Positions 41,593 through 51,400 of a DNA stretch of 64,000 nucleotides are shown here, piece by piece. Position 1 is the first letter of the stretch; each line of letters starts with the position of its first letter. A program made the position numbers and the translations under genes. The DNA is from Geotalea sp. SG265 (GTDB lineage Bacteria; Desulfobacterota; Desulfuromonadia; Geobacterales; Geobacteraceae), in NCBI RefSeq assembly GCF_022808985.1, contig NZ_JAKZFT010000003.1, positions 248,001-312,000 of the forward strand, given 5' to 3'. The notes under the pieces are model-generated. The model made no database searches. It was not told the DNA's origin and saw only the letters and a list, made by a program, of their open reading frames with translations.

Positions 41593-44500
41593 AAAAGAAC
41601 GACGTGAAACCGGACGCAACAGCAAGCTCACCCCTGGCCATTATCGGTATCGGCTGCCTTTTCCCCCAGGCAGAGGATCCCAATACCTACTGGTCCAATG
41701 TTGCCGAAGGAATCGACGCCATTACCGAAATTCCCGCCACCCATTGGCAGATCGCCGACTATTTCGACGGCGATCCCAAATCCCCCGACCGCACCTACGG
41801 TCGCAGGGGGGGATTCATTTCACCGGTACCCTTCAACCCCATGGAATTCAACATTCCCCCCAACATCATGGAAGCCATTGATACTTCCCAGCTGCTCGGC
41901 CTGGTGGTGGCAGGTCAGGCACTGAAGGATGCCGGCTACGGCCCGGGAAGCGACTATGACCGCAATCGCGCCAGCGTCATACTCGGCGTCACCGGCACAC
42001 TGGAGCTGGTCGTACCGCTGGGGGCACGGCTCGGCCATCCCGTTTGGCGCAAGGCACTAAAGGACGCGGGGGTGGACGAAACGATCGCTGCAGACGTGGT
42101 CCAGCGCATTGCCGATTCCTATGTGGAATGGCAGGAGAATTCCTTCCCCGGCCTCCTCGGCAACGTGGTGGCAGGGCGCATCAGCAAGCACTACGACCTG
42201 GGTGGAACCAACTGCGTCGTTGACGCCGCCTGCGCCAGCTCCTTCAGCGCCCTGCATCTGGCCGCCATGGAACTGGCCTCCGGTAAGGCCGACATGGTGG
42301 TTACCGGCGGTATCGACACCTTCAACGACATCTTCATGTACATGTGCTTCAGCAAGACACCTGCCCTTTCCCCCACCGGCGATGCCAACCCCTTCGATGC
42401 CTCGGGCGACGGCACTATCCTGGGCGAAGGACTGGGCATCGTCGTCGTCAAGCGTCTTGCCGATGCGGAGCGGGACGGTGACAAGATCTACGCCGTCATT
42501 CGCGGCATCGGCTCTTCCAGCGACGGCAAGGGAGATGCCATTTACGCACCCAGTGCCGCCGGACAGAAAAAAGCCCTCATCGATGCCTATAGCAGGGCAG
42601 GTGTCACCCCTGACAGCATCGGTATGGTCGAAGCCCACGGCACCGGCACCAAGGTGGGAGATGCAGTGGAGGTTTCGGCCCTGCGCGAGGTCTACGGCGA
42701 AGCAGATACGCCCTGGTGCGCACTGGGCTCGGTCAAATCCCAGATCGGCCATACGAAGGCTTCGGCAGGAGCGGCCGGTCTCATCAAATCTGCCCTCGCC
42801 CTGCACCACAAGGTGCTTCCCCCGACCATCAAGGTGGAAAAACCACTCAAAGAAGTCACCGCAACAGGAACGCCATTCTATCTCACCACCCAAAAGCGCC
42901 CCTGGTTCTCCCATGGCGACCAACCCCGCCGCGCCGGCGTCAGCGCCTTCGGTTTCGGCGGTTCCAACTTCCATGTGGTGCTGGAAGAATACAAACCTGT
43001 CAAAGAAGCAGCAGACTGGGACGGCAACGTCCAGATCATCCCCCTTTCAGCCACCAATGCCGAGGATCTGCGAAGGGCCCTGGGCACGGTTCCCGTATCC
43101 GCCCCATGGACCGACCTGCGGGCGTTTGCGGCAAAAACCCGAACAGCCTTCGACAACAGGGCACCTTTACGCATGGCCATAGTCGTCGAACGTGGGAAGA
43201 ATAACACGGCGGCCCTGGTCAGCAATGCCAAGGCAATGCTCGGCAAAAACGCAGCCGGTTCCTGGAATACCCCCGATGGCGTCTTTTTTGCCCATGGTGC
43301 AGCCCCCGGCAAAGTGGGCATGCTCTTTCCGGGCCAGGGAGCTCAATACACCGGCATGCTGCGTGATCTGGCATGTCATTTCCCGCAACTCCTGGAAATG
43401 GTTACCGCCGCCGATCAAGGCTTCAGCTCCGCTGCAGGCGGCCGTCTCTCCGACCTCATCTATCCCCCAACCCCTTTCGATGAGGGAACACGGGAGAAAC
43501 AGGATGCAGCACTGCGCGCCACCGAAGCTGCCCAGCCTGCCATCGGTGCCGTCAGCGCCGGGGCTTTGAAGATTCTCCAGTCTTTCGGGCTGAATCCTGA
43601 CGCCGTTGCCGGCCACAGCTATGGTGAGCTCACCGCCCTTTATGCGGCGGGACGTATGGACGATAAAGCACTCCACCAGCTGTCACGCCTGCGTGGCCGA
43701 CTCATGGGAGAGACAAAAGGGGAAAAGGGGAGCATGCTGGCCGTCTCGGCACCCATTGCAGCCATTGAGCAACTGCTGGCCGAGGAGCAGATCGACCTGG
43801 TTCTGGCCAACCGCAACGCGCCAACCCAGGGGGTGCTCTCTGGTAAAAGCGCGGAAATTGACCGGGCGGCGGATATTCTCGCCGGTCGCGGCATCTCCTG
43901 CAAAAAGATCCCTGTTGCTGCAGCGTTCCATAGCCCCCTTGTCGCCGATGCAGCGGTTCCCTTTCAGAAGGAGCTGGCTTCCGTCACCCTGGCTCCCCCT
44001 CGCATTCCGGTGTACGCCAACACCACCGCTGCCGAATACCCCGCCGATGCAGGTGCAGCCAGGAAGTTGCTGGCAGAACAGCTGGCCAATCCGGTTCAGT
44101 TTGTCGCCGAGATAGAAGCCATGCATGCAGCAGGCATCCGCACTTTTGTGGAAGTGGGCCCCGGCTCCAGGCTGACGGGACTGGTCAAGGCCATCCTCGG
44201 TGACAGGGAGCACCTGGCTGTCGCCATTGATTCATCAAACGGCAAACGTTCCGGCATCGCCGATCTGGCCAGGCTCCTGGCCCAGCTGGCTGTGCTGGGT
44301 TATACGGTGCGCCTCCCCCTGTGGGATGAGAGCTTTCAGCCGCCGGTGGAAACCGGCAAAAAACCGGCCATGACCGTCCCCATCTGCGGCGCCAATTACG
44401 TGAAGCCGAAAGCAAAACGGCCACCACTACCCCGTCCGGCTGCCGCAGCCGTTGCGCAACCTGTCCAGCCGCAGCCTTTGCCGACAGCGCCTTCCCAGCC

Positions 44501-47500
44501 CCAGATGTCGGTAGCCTCAGCTGCCCCAGTATCCGCTCAACCAGAGGTCCTCGCCCAGTCCCTGCAGGTCACCCGCGACAGCCTGGCGGTACTGCAGAAA
44601 ATGCAGGAAGAGACAGCCCAACTCCATCGCCGCTTTCTGGAAGGACAGGAGGCAGCCAACCGAACTTTTCAGGCCCTGCTGGAGCAGCAACAGCGCCTTG
44701 TTCAGGGTTCCATCATACCTCTTTCCTCACAGGCCATACCTGCCGCCGTGCCAGCAGCGGTCCAGCAGCCCGCAGCCATACCCGCATTCAAGTCAGTCGC
44801 CCCCCCAGCTCCGGCACCGGCTCCTGCTGTTGCCCCTGCGCCGGCACCGGCCGCAGCGGCAACGGACCGCACCGCGGATGCCCTCCTGGCCGTAGTCAGC
44901 GAAAAAACCGGCTATCCGGTGGAGATGCTGGAAATGGACATGGGCATGGACGCCGATCTGGGCATCGATTCCATCAAGCGGGTGGAGATCCTCTCCGCTA
45001 TCCAGGAGCGCCTCCCCGGCGCACCGGTCATCGATCCCGAACACCTGGGGACCCTGCGCACCCTGGGGGACATCGCCTCGTACCTAGGGGTGGGAGCCCC
45101 TGGTACTGCGCCTGCACAACAGTGCACCACATCTATCCCTGCATCCTCTCCTGCCGGCAACGGCAAGGTAGCCGAAACCCTGCTGGCCGTGGTCAGCGAG
45201 AAGACCGGCTATCCTGTCGAGATGCTGGAAATGGAGATGGGCATGGATGCCGATCTGGGCATCGACTCCATCAAACGGGTGGAGATCCTCTCCGCCATCC
45301 AGGAACGCCTTCCCGGCGCACCGGCCATCGGGCCGGAACACCTGGGGACCCTGCGCACACTCGGGGACATTGCCGCCTATCTTGGTGCCGGATCAGCCGT
45401 TGCCGCACCCGGCACCTCTGCAGCAGCCGCCACATCGGTTGCCAGCAACGTAGCCGGGATACTGCTTGCAGTGGTAAGCGAGAAAACAGGCTATCCCGTG
45501 GAGATGCTGGAAATGGAGATGGGCATGGATGCCGACCTGGGCATCGATTCCATCAAGCGGGTCGAGATACTCTCTGCCATCCAGGAACGCCTCCCCGGCG
45601 CACCGGTCATCGGTCCAGAGCACCTTGGGACCCTGCGCACCCTGGGGGACATCGCCGCCTATCTTGGGCAGGGATCTGCACCCGCACCGGCAACTCTTTC
45701 ACCGGCGGCATCCGCCGCGGCCCAGCCCGCCGATGACATAGCCCAGATGCTGCTCACTGTGGTGAGCGAGAAGACCGGCTATCCCGTGGAGATGCTGGAG
45801 ATGGAAATGGGGCTGGATGCCGACCTGGGCATCGATTCCATCAAACGGGTCGAGATACTCTCCACCATCCAGGAACGACTCCCCGGCGCACCGGTCATCG
45901 GCCCTGAACACCTTGGGACATTGAAAACCCTGGGGGAGATCGCAGGGCACCTGGCCGGTACCCGTGGCGACAGCAGGCCTGCTCCCGTCGCCGAAACGGT
46001 GTCTCCGTCACCCGCTGAGGCGGCCAAGGCGGTGGAACCTGAGATATGTCGCAGCACCATAGTTCCCGTGGAGTTACCGGAGACTGGGGATGGAGAAAAA
46101 CTGGAACCCCCTACCGACGGCGAATTCTGGGTCACCGACGACGGTTCACCCTTCACCGCAGAGCTTTGCACCATGCTCTTCCGTCGCGGGTACACGGTCC
46201 GCAGGATCAGCAACCATGAGCATCACGAAATATCCGCACCGGCCAAACTTGCCGGTCTGGTAATCTCCGCACCCGTTTCAGGGACCGACGGCCAGTTCCT
46301 GGAAAATTCCTTCATGCTCCTGAAGAGCGCCGCCCCTGCCCTGCGCAAGGGAAGCGAAGAGGGCACGGCCCTTTTCGCCACAATCTCCAGCCTGGATGGC
46401 GCCTTCGGTTGCAGTTCGGGAATGGAAATCGCCGATCCACTCTCCGGCGGACTTGCCGGATTTACCAAGACAGCAGCACGGGAATGGCCGGAGGTTGTCT
46501 GCAAGGCCATTGATGTGGCGGGCTTCAGTGATCCTTCGGCCATGGCCGGCGCTGTCGCAGGGGAATTGTTCCGCATGGGGCCGGTGGAGGTTGGGCTCAC
46601 CCCGGAAGAACGGGTGACGCTCCAGCTTTCTGAAGCTTCAGCCATGGAAACGGTTTCGACTCCCCTGCGCCCAGGGGAGGTAGTTGTCATCACCGGCGGC
46701 GGCAGAGGCGTGACCGCCGAAACCGCCATTGCCCTGAGCCAGGCATACCGCCCCTTCCTGGTCCTTCTTGGCAGAAGCCCGGAACCTGCCGAGGAACCCT
46801 CCTGGCTGACCCCATTGACCGAAGAAGCCCAGATCAAGAAGGGTATCATCGAGCAGGCGGGAGGAAAACTCCATCCCCGTGATATCGAGGAACGCTACCG
46901 GGCTGTCCTGGCCGGCCGGGAGCTGCGTTCCACCCTGGCCCGCATCGAGGCGGCCGGCGGCACGGCAGTTTATCACACGGTGGATATCCGCGATGCCGGG
47001 ACTGTCAGGAACCTCCTCAATGGAATCAGGCAGCAGCACGGCCCGATCCGCGGCATTGTTCACGGAGCTGGGGTGCTGGCAGACCGGCTGATCGTCGATA
47101 AATCGCTGGAGCAATATGCCGCGGTTTACGGCACCAAGGTGGAAGGCCTGCAATCCCTGCTGGCTGCCACCGCAGAAGACGAACTCCGCTTCCTGGCCTT
47201 CTTCTCCTCCACCACCGGACGCTTCGGCCGCATCGGCCAGGTGGATTACGCGGTGGCCAACGAGGTACTCAACAAGCTGGCCCAGGCCGAGATGCGCAAG
47301 CGCCCCGGATGCAGGGTAGTGGCCATCAACTGGGGGCCGTGGGACGGGGGCATGGTCACCCCTTCCCTGAAAAGAGTCTTTGCCGGTGAGGGAATAGGCC
47401 TGATCGGTCTCGCCGCCGGTGGCGATTTCCTCGTTCGCGAGGTGGCTGCAATGGGAGCGCCCGTGGAGATCATTGCCATCGCCGGCGCTGCCGGAGAGCT

Positions 47501-48419
47501 ATCCGCCATTGCGCCCCCACCCGGGTCCCAGGCACTGCCGGAGGCCTTCACCCTCAATCTGACCATCGACGAATACCCGTTCCTCCGCTCCCATGTCCTT
47601 GACGGCAAGGCGGTGCTTCCCATGGCGGTGATCGTCGAGTGGCTTGCCCACGGTGCCCTCCACGGCAACCCCGGGCTGCGCTTCCATGGCTTCAACGACT
47701 TGCGCATCTGCAAAGGTGTTATCTTTGAGCAGGGGGCACCTTGCACCCTGCATTTTCTCGCCGGCAAGGCACAGAAACGGGACTCCTTCTACCTGGTGCC
47801 TGTTGAACTGACAAGTGCCACGACAGAAGGGAAAAACATCCTTCACGCCCGGGCGGAGATCGTCTTGGCCGGCCGCCTGCCAGAGGGAATCCGTTCCATC
47901 ATCGAAATTCCGTCCACCCCCTATGAGCCGAAAAACGGCCGTATCTACGACACGGAACGCCTCTTCCACGGCCCCGAACTGCACGGCATCGAGCAGGTGA
48001 TAGGCTGCTCCACCAAGGGTATTGCCGCCACCGTCAAGGGTGCGCCCTCACCCGCCGCCTGGATCAGCCACCCCCTGCGCAGCGCCTGGCTTACCGACCC
48101 GCTGGTCATGGACAGCGCCTTCCAGCTCATGATCCTCTGGTCCTTCGAACGTTTCGGCGCCGGCTCCCTCCCCTGCTTTGCCGGCCGCTATCGCCAGTAT
48201 GTGGACAGCTTCCCCGCCGAAGGGGTCCAGATCGTAGTGCGAGTGACGGAAGAGCGGAAGAATAGCGCCACTGCCGACATGGAATTCCACGACCGACATT
48301 CCGGCAAGCTTGTGGCACGCCTCGAAGGATACGAGTGCATTATCGACCCGTCCCTGAAACAGGCCTTCCAGCGTAACCAGCTCCAGGAAACGGGCGGATT
48401 CCGGTTGGGAGCAGCCTGA
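41589..48419 (+). CDS. pfaA: PfaA-like megasynthase: KS-AT-ACP x4-KR-DH
   Basis: A 2276-aa iterative polyketide-type synthase. Ketosynthase (about 15-460) with C215, H350 and H388. Acyltransferase (about 560-870) with FPGQGAQYTGM and Ser677 in GHSYGE. An Ala/Pro-rich linker leads to four ACPs whose phosphopantetheine serines are S1128, S1227, S1321 and S1417, each in the context GIDSIKR. Ketoreductase (about 1690-1960) with TGGGRG and Tyr1887. A C-terminal PKS-type dehydratase (about 1980-2260) with His2002 in HVLDGKAVLP and a DSAFQ motif. GTG start at 41589 overlaps pfaD. Product length cannot be read from sequence. Confidence 0.95.
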   Translation: MKKNDVKPDATASSPLAIIGIGCLFPQAEDPNTYWSNVAEGIDAITEIPATHWQIADYFDGDPKSPDRTYGRRGGFISPVPFNPMEFNIPPNIMEAIDTSQLLGLVVAGQALKDAGYGPGSDYDRNRASVILGVTGTLELVVPLGARLGHPVWRKALKDAGVDETIAADVVQRIADSYVEWQENSFPGLLGNVVAGRISKHYDLGGTNCVVDAACASSFSALHLAAMELASGKADMVVTGGIDTFNDIFMYMCFSKTPALSPTGDANPFDASGDGTILGEGLGIVVVKRLADAERDGDKIYAVIRGIGSSSDGKGDAIYAPSAAGQKKALIDAYSRAGVTPDSIGMVEAHGTGTKVGDAVEVSALREVYGEADTPWCALGSVKSQIGHTKASAGAAGLIKSALALHHKVLPPTIKVEKPLKEVTATGTPFYLTTQKRPWFSHGDQPRRAGVSAFGFGGSNFHVVLEEYKPVKEAADWDGNVQIIPLSATNAEDLRRALGTVPVSAPWTDLRAFAAKTRTAFDNRAPLRMAIVVERGKNNTAALVSNAKAMLGKNAAGSWNTPDGVFFAHGAAPGKVGMLFPGQGAQYTGMLRDLACHFPQLLEMVTAADQGFSSAAGGRLSDLIYPPTPFDEGTREKQDAALRATEAAQPAIGAVSAGALKILQSFGLNPDAVAGHSYGELTALYAAGRMDDKALHQLSRLRGRLMGETKGEKGSMLAVSAPIAAIEQLLAEEQIDLVLANRNAPTQGVLSGKSAEIDRAADILAGRGISCKKIPVAAAFHSPLVADAAVPFQKELASVTLAPPRIPVYANTTAAEYPADAGAARKLLAEQLANPVQFVAEIEAMHAAGIRTFVEVGPGSRLTGLVKAILGDREHLAVAIDSSNGKRSGIADLARLLAQLAVLGYTVRLPLWDESFQPPVETGKKPAMTVPICGANYVKPKAKRPPLPRPAAAAVAQPVQPQPLPTAPSQPQMSVASAAPVSAQPEVLAQSLQVTRDSLAVLQKMQEETAQLHRRFLEGQEAANRTFQALLEQQQRLVQGSIIPLSSQAIPAAVPAAVQQPAAIPAFKSVAPPAPAPAPAVAPAPAPAAAATDRTADALLAVVSEKTGYPVEMLEMDMGMDADLGIDSIKRVEILSAIQERLPGAPVIDPEHLGTLRTLGDIASYLGVGAPGTAPAQQCTTSIPASSPAGNGKVAETLLAVVSEKTGYPVEMLEMEMGMDADLGIDSIKRVEILSAIQERLPGAPAIGPEHLGTLRTLGDIAAYLGAGSAVAAPGTSAAAATSVASNVAGILLAVVSEKTGYPVEMLEMEMGMDADLGIDSIKRVEILSAIQERLPGAPVIGPEHLGTLRTLGDIAAYLGQGSAPAPATLSPAASAAAQPADDIAQMLLTVVSEKTGYPVEMLEMEMGLDADLGIDSIKRVEILSTIQERLPGAPVIGPEHLGTLKTLGEIAGHLAGTRGDSRPAPVAETVSPSPAEAAKAVEPEICRSTIVPVELPETGDGEKLEPPTDGEFWVTDDGSPFTAELCTMLFRRGYTVRRISNHEHHEISAPAKLAGLVISAPVSGTDGQFLENSFMLLKSAAPALRKGSEEGTALFATISSLDGAFGCSSGMEIADPLSGGLAGFTKTAAREWPEVVCKAIDVAGFSDPSAMAGAVAGELFRMGPVEVGLTPEERVTLQLSEASAMETVSTPLRPGEVVVITGGGRGVTAETAIALSQAYRPFLVLLGRSPEPAEEPSWLTPLTEEAQIKKGIIEQAGGKLHPRDIEERYRAVLAGRELRSTLARIEAAGGTAVYHTVDIRDAGTVRNLLNGIRQQHGPIRGIVHGAGVLADRLIVDKSLEQYAAVYGTKVEGLQSLLAATAEDELRFLAFFSSTTGRFGRIGQVDYAVANEVLNKLAQAEMRKRPGCRVVAINWGPWDGGMVTPSLKRVFAGEGIGLIGLAAGGDFLVREVAAMGAPVEIIAIAGAAGELSAIAPPPGSQALPEAFTLNLTIDEYPFLRSHVLDGKAVLPMAVIVEWLAHGALHGNPGLRFHGFNDLRICKGVIFEQGAPCTLHFLAGKAQKRDSFYLVPVELTSATTEGKNILHARAEIVLAGRLPEGIRSIIEIPSTPYEPKNGRIYDTERLFHGPELHGIEQVIGCSTKGIAATVKGAPSPAAWISHPLRSAWLTDPLVMDSAFQLMILWSFERFGAGSLPCFAGRYRQYVDSFPAEGVQIVVRVTEERKNSATADMEFHDRHSGKLVARLEGYECIIDPSLKQAFQRNQLQETGGFRLGAA
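44872..45960 (+). repeat. Four tandem ACP modules (DNA-level direct repeat)
   Basis: Four copies of about 280-297 bases, centred on serine codons at 44970, 45267, 45549 and 45837. Copies 1-3 are nearly identical (GMDADLGIDSIKRVEILSA); copy 4 differs slightly (GLDADLG, STIQERL, LKTLGEI). Such repeats can expand or shrink by recombination. Confidence 0.85.
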
Positions 48420-48421
48420 TA

Positions 48422-51400
48422 ATGCAGCAGAAACCTTCCGTTGCAATTGTCGGCATCGGCGCCCTCTTTCCCGACGCGCCCGATCTGGAGCATTACTGGG
48501 AAAATATCCGTACCGGCCACACCTCCGCCAGGGAGGTGCCTGCAGGGAGGTGGCATGTCCCTGCCGACTCTGTCTTCGATCCGACCCCCGGCAAAACGGA
48601 CCGGGTCTATTCCCGGCGTGGCTGTTTCATCGAGAAACTCCCTCCCCTCGCACTGCTCGATGGCATCGCCCTAGATCCGGGCCTGGTCGCCGGTCTCGAC
48701 CCACTTTTCCAGCTGCTGCTTCATACGGGCAAAAGGGCATTCGACGACGCCATCACCGCTCCCCTGGACCGCTCCAGGGTCGGCGTCATCATCGGCAACC
48801 TGGCACTTCCCACCGAAACCACCGCCGGATTGACCCGGGCCTGGTTGGGCAGAACCTTTGAAGAAAGGCTTCTCGGACACTCCAGTATCCCTGCAGATAT
48901 AGATCCCATCAACCGCTATTCAGCCGGGCTTCCGGCTGGACTTCTGGCCCATGCCCTTGGTCTTGGCGGCGGCAGCTGTACCCTGGACGCCGCCTGCGCC
49001 AGCTCCATCTATGCCATCAAACTTGCCGTGGATGAGCTCCTTTCCGGCCGCGCCGATGCCATGCTCACCGGTGGCGTTTCCCGCCCTGACCCCCTCTTTA
49101 CCCAGATGGGCTTTTCCCAGCTCCGCGCCCTCTCCAAGCGCGGTACCTGCTCACCCTTCGATGCCGCGGCCGATGGTCTGGTGGTCGGCGAAGGGGCAGG
49201 CATCTTCCTCCTGAAGCGGACGGAGGATGCCGTGGCCCATGGCGACCATATCTACGGCATAATCAGGGGAGTAGGTCTCTCCAATGACGTGGGCGGGAGC
49301 CTGCTGGCGCCCCTCTCCGAGGGACAGCTGCGGGCCATGCGGGCTGCCTATGCCGATACGGGCTGGAACCCCCAGGATGTGGACCTCATCGAGTGCCATG
49401 CCACCGGCACCGCCATAGGAGACGCCACTGAATTCGCCAGTCTGCAGGAACTCTGGGGAGATGTCCACCCGGCAGACAGGACCTGCGTCATCGGATCCGT
49501 CAAATCCAATATCGGCCACCTTTTGACAGCGGCAGGGGCAGCCGCCCTGACCAAGGTGCTTCTGGCCATGAAGGAAGGGATGCTGCCCCCCACCGCCGGT
49601 TTTTCCAATCCTCCGGCAGCCATAGATCTTGAGCAGAGCCCGTTCCGCGTTCTCGCAACCGCCATTCCCTGGGTACGACGGGGTGAAGGGATTCCTCGCC
49701 GGGCCGCTGTCAGCGCCTTCGGTTTCGGCGGCATCAATGGCCATCTCCTGGTGGAGGAATGGCTGCCCGATCAGGGGAAGGTTTCCCAGCCCCTTGCCGT
49801 CAGGTCTGATTCGGCGACTGAGGCGACCGATATTGCCGTTGTCGGCATTGACGCCCGGTTCGGCCCATGGCAGTCACTGGATAAATTTACCCAACGGGTA
49901 TTAGGCGGCGACGGCGGCACGGTGCCGGTCCCTCCCCAGCGCTGGTGGGGAGCGGAAAAGAGCGCTTGGTTCAAGAACGAAGAGCTGGATCATACCCGGT
50001 TCAAGGGCTTTTTCATGGACGAATTTGCCGTGGCCGCCGACCAATTCCGCATCCCACCACTGGAAATGGCGGAAATGCTGCCCCAGCAGCTTCTCATGCT
50101 GCAGGTGGCCGCAGCGGCCATGGCCGACGCCGGTCTTGGCCGGGAGGGCAATGATCGGACGGCGGTCCTCATCGGCATCGCCCTGGATCTGAACAGCACC
50201 AATTTCAGCTTCCGCTGGTCCATTGGGGAAGAAGCACCACACTGGCAGCGGGAATTGGGCAGAGAACTCACCCCCGCCGAACTGGAAGCATGGGCCGCCA
50301 AATTGCGCGAGGCTGCCGGACCGCCACTCACCGCCAACCGCACTATGGGTGCCCTGGGAAACATCGTTGCCAGCCGCATTGCCCGTGAGTTCAAGGTCGG
50401 CGGTCCCAGTTTCACCATCTCCAACGAAGAAGGCTCCGGCATCAGGGCACTGGAAGCTGCGGTGCGGCTGCTTTGCGCCGGTCAGATCGATCGGGCACTG
50501 GTGGGTGCCGTTGATTTTGCCGGAGACCTGCGTGCCGTCCTCGGCCACCACTCCCGCCGTCCCTTCAACCAATCCGGCCTTGGAGCCCCCCTCGACGAAA
50601 GTTCTTCCGGCAGCATCATCGGCGAAGGAGCCTCGGCAGTGGTGCTCAAGCGCCTGAAGGATGCCCTGCAGGACGGTGACCGCATCTATGCCGTCATCAA
50701 AGGTATCGGCAGAGCCGGTGGCGGCATCGTCAACCCTGGCGAAAACGTCTACAGAACCGCCATGGAGCGGGCCTATACCTCGTCGGGTCTGGAACCGGGC
50801 AGCATCGGCCTTTTGGAAGCTGTTGGCAGCGGCAATCCACCGGACGATCGCATGGAGGCTCAGACTCTTGCCCGCTTCTTTGACGACAATGAGCGCCGTC
50901 ACTGCGCCGTTACGTCAGTCATGGCAGACATAGGCCATTGCGGCGCCGCCTCGGGACTTGCCTCCTTCGTCCGGAGCTGTCTTGCCCTCCATCACGAGAC
51001 TATCCCCCCCTGCCGTGGTGTCGAAACGCCGTTACCTGAGCTGTCAGGCAGCGGATCGCTTCACATTCCCCGTGCCCCACGTTACTGGCTGCGCAACCGG
51101 GCAGAGGGGCCCCGCCGGGCCGGGATCAGCACCTTCGGCGTGGACGGCACCTGTAGCCACGTGATTCTGGAAGGTTGGGAGTCGGTACCCCAGCGCTTCC
51201 AGGCCGAACGTCGGGCGCCATTGGGCCCAGCCGATGAATCGCTATTTGTCATCACCGGAAACAACCGTGGCGAATTGGTTCAGGGGCTGGATCAACTGGG
51301 CCTCCTCAGCGAAGGGCATAAATTCGACCTGGACGGGCTTGCCTTGGAATGGCAGGATTGTGGCGATGCCACGAAAAGCCTTGCCGTAAGCATTGTGGCG

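Noticed and set aside
44872-45960. Tandem DNA repeats that could look like a CRISPR or satellite
   Set aside because: The period is about 280-297 bases and every unit encodes an ACP; no spacer-like variation or cas genes.
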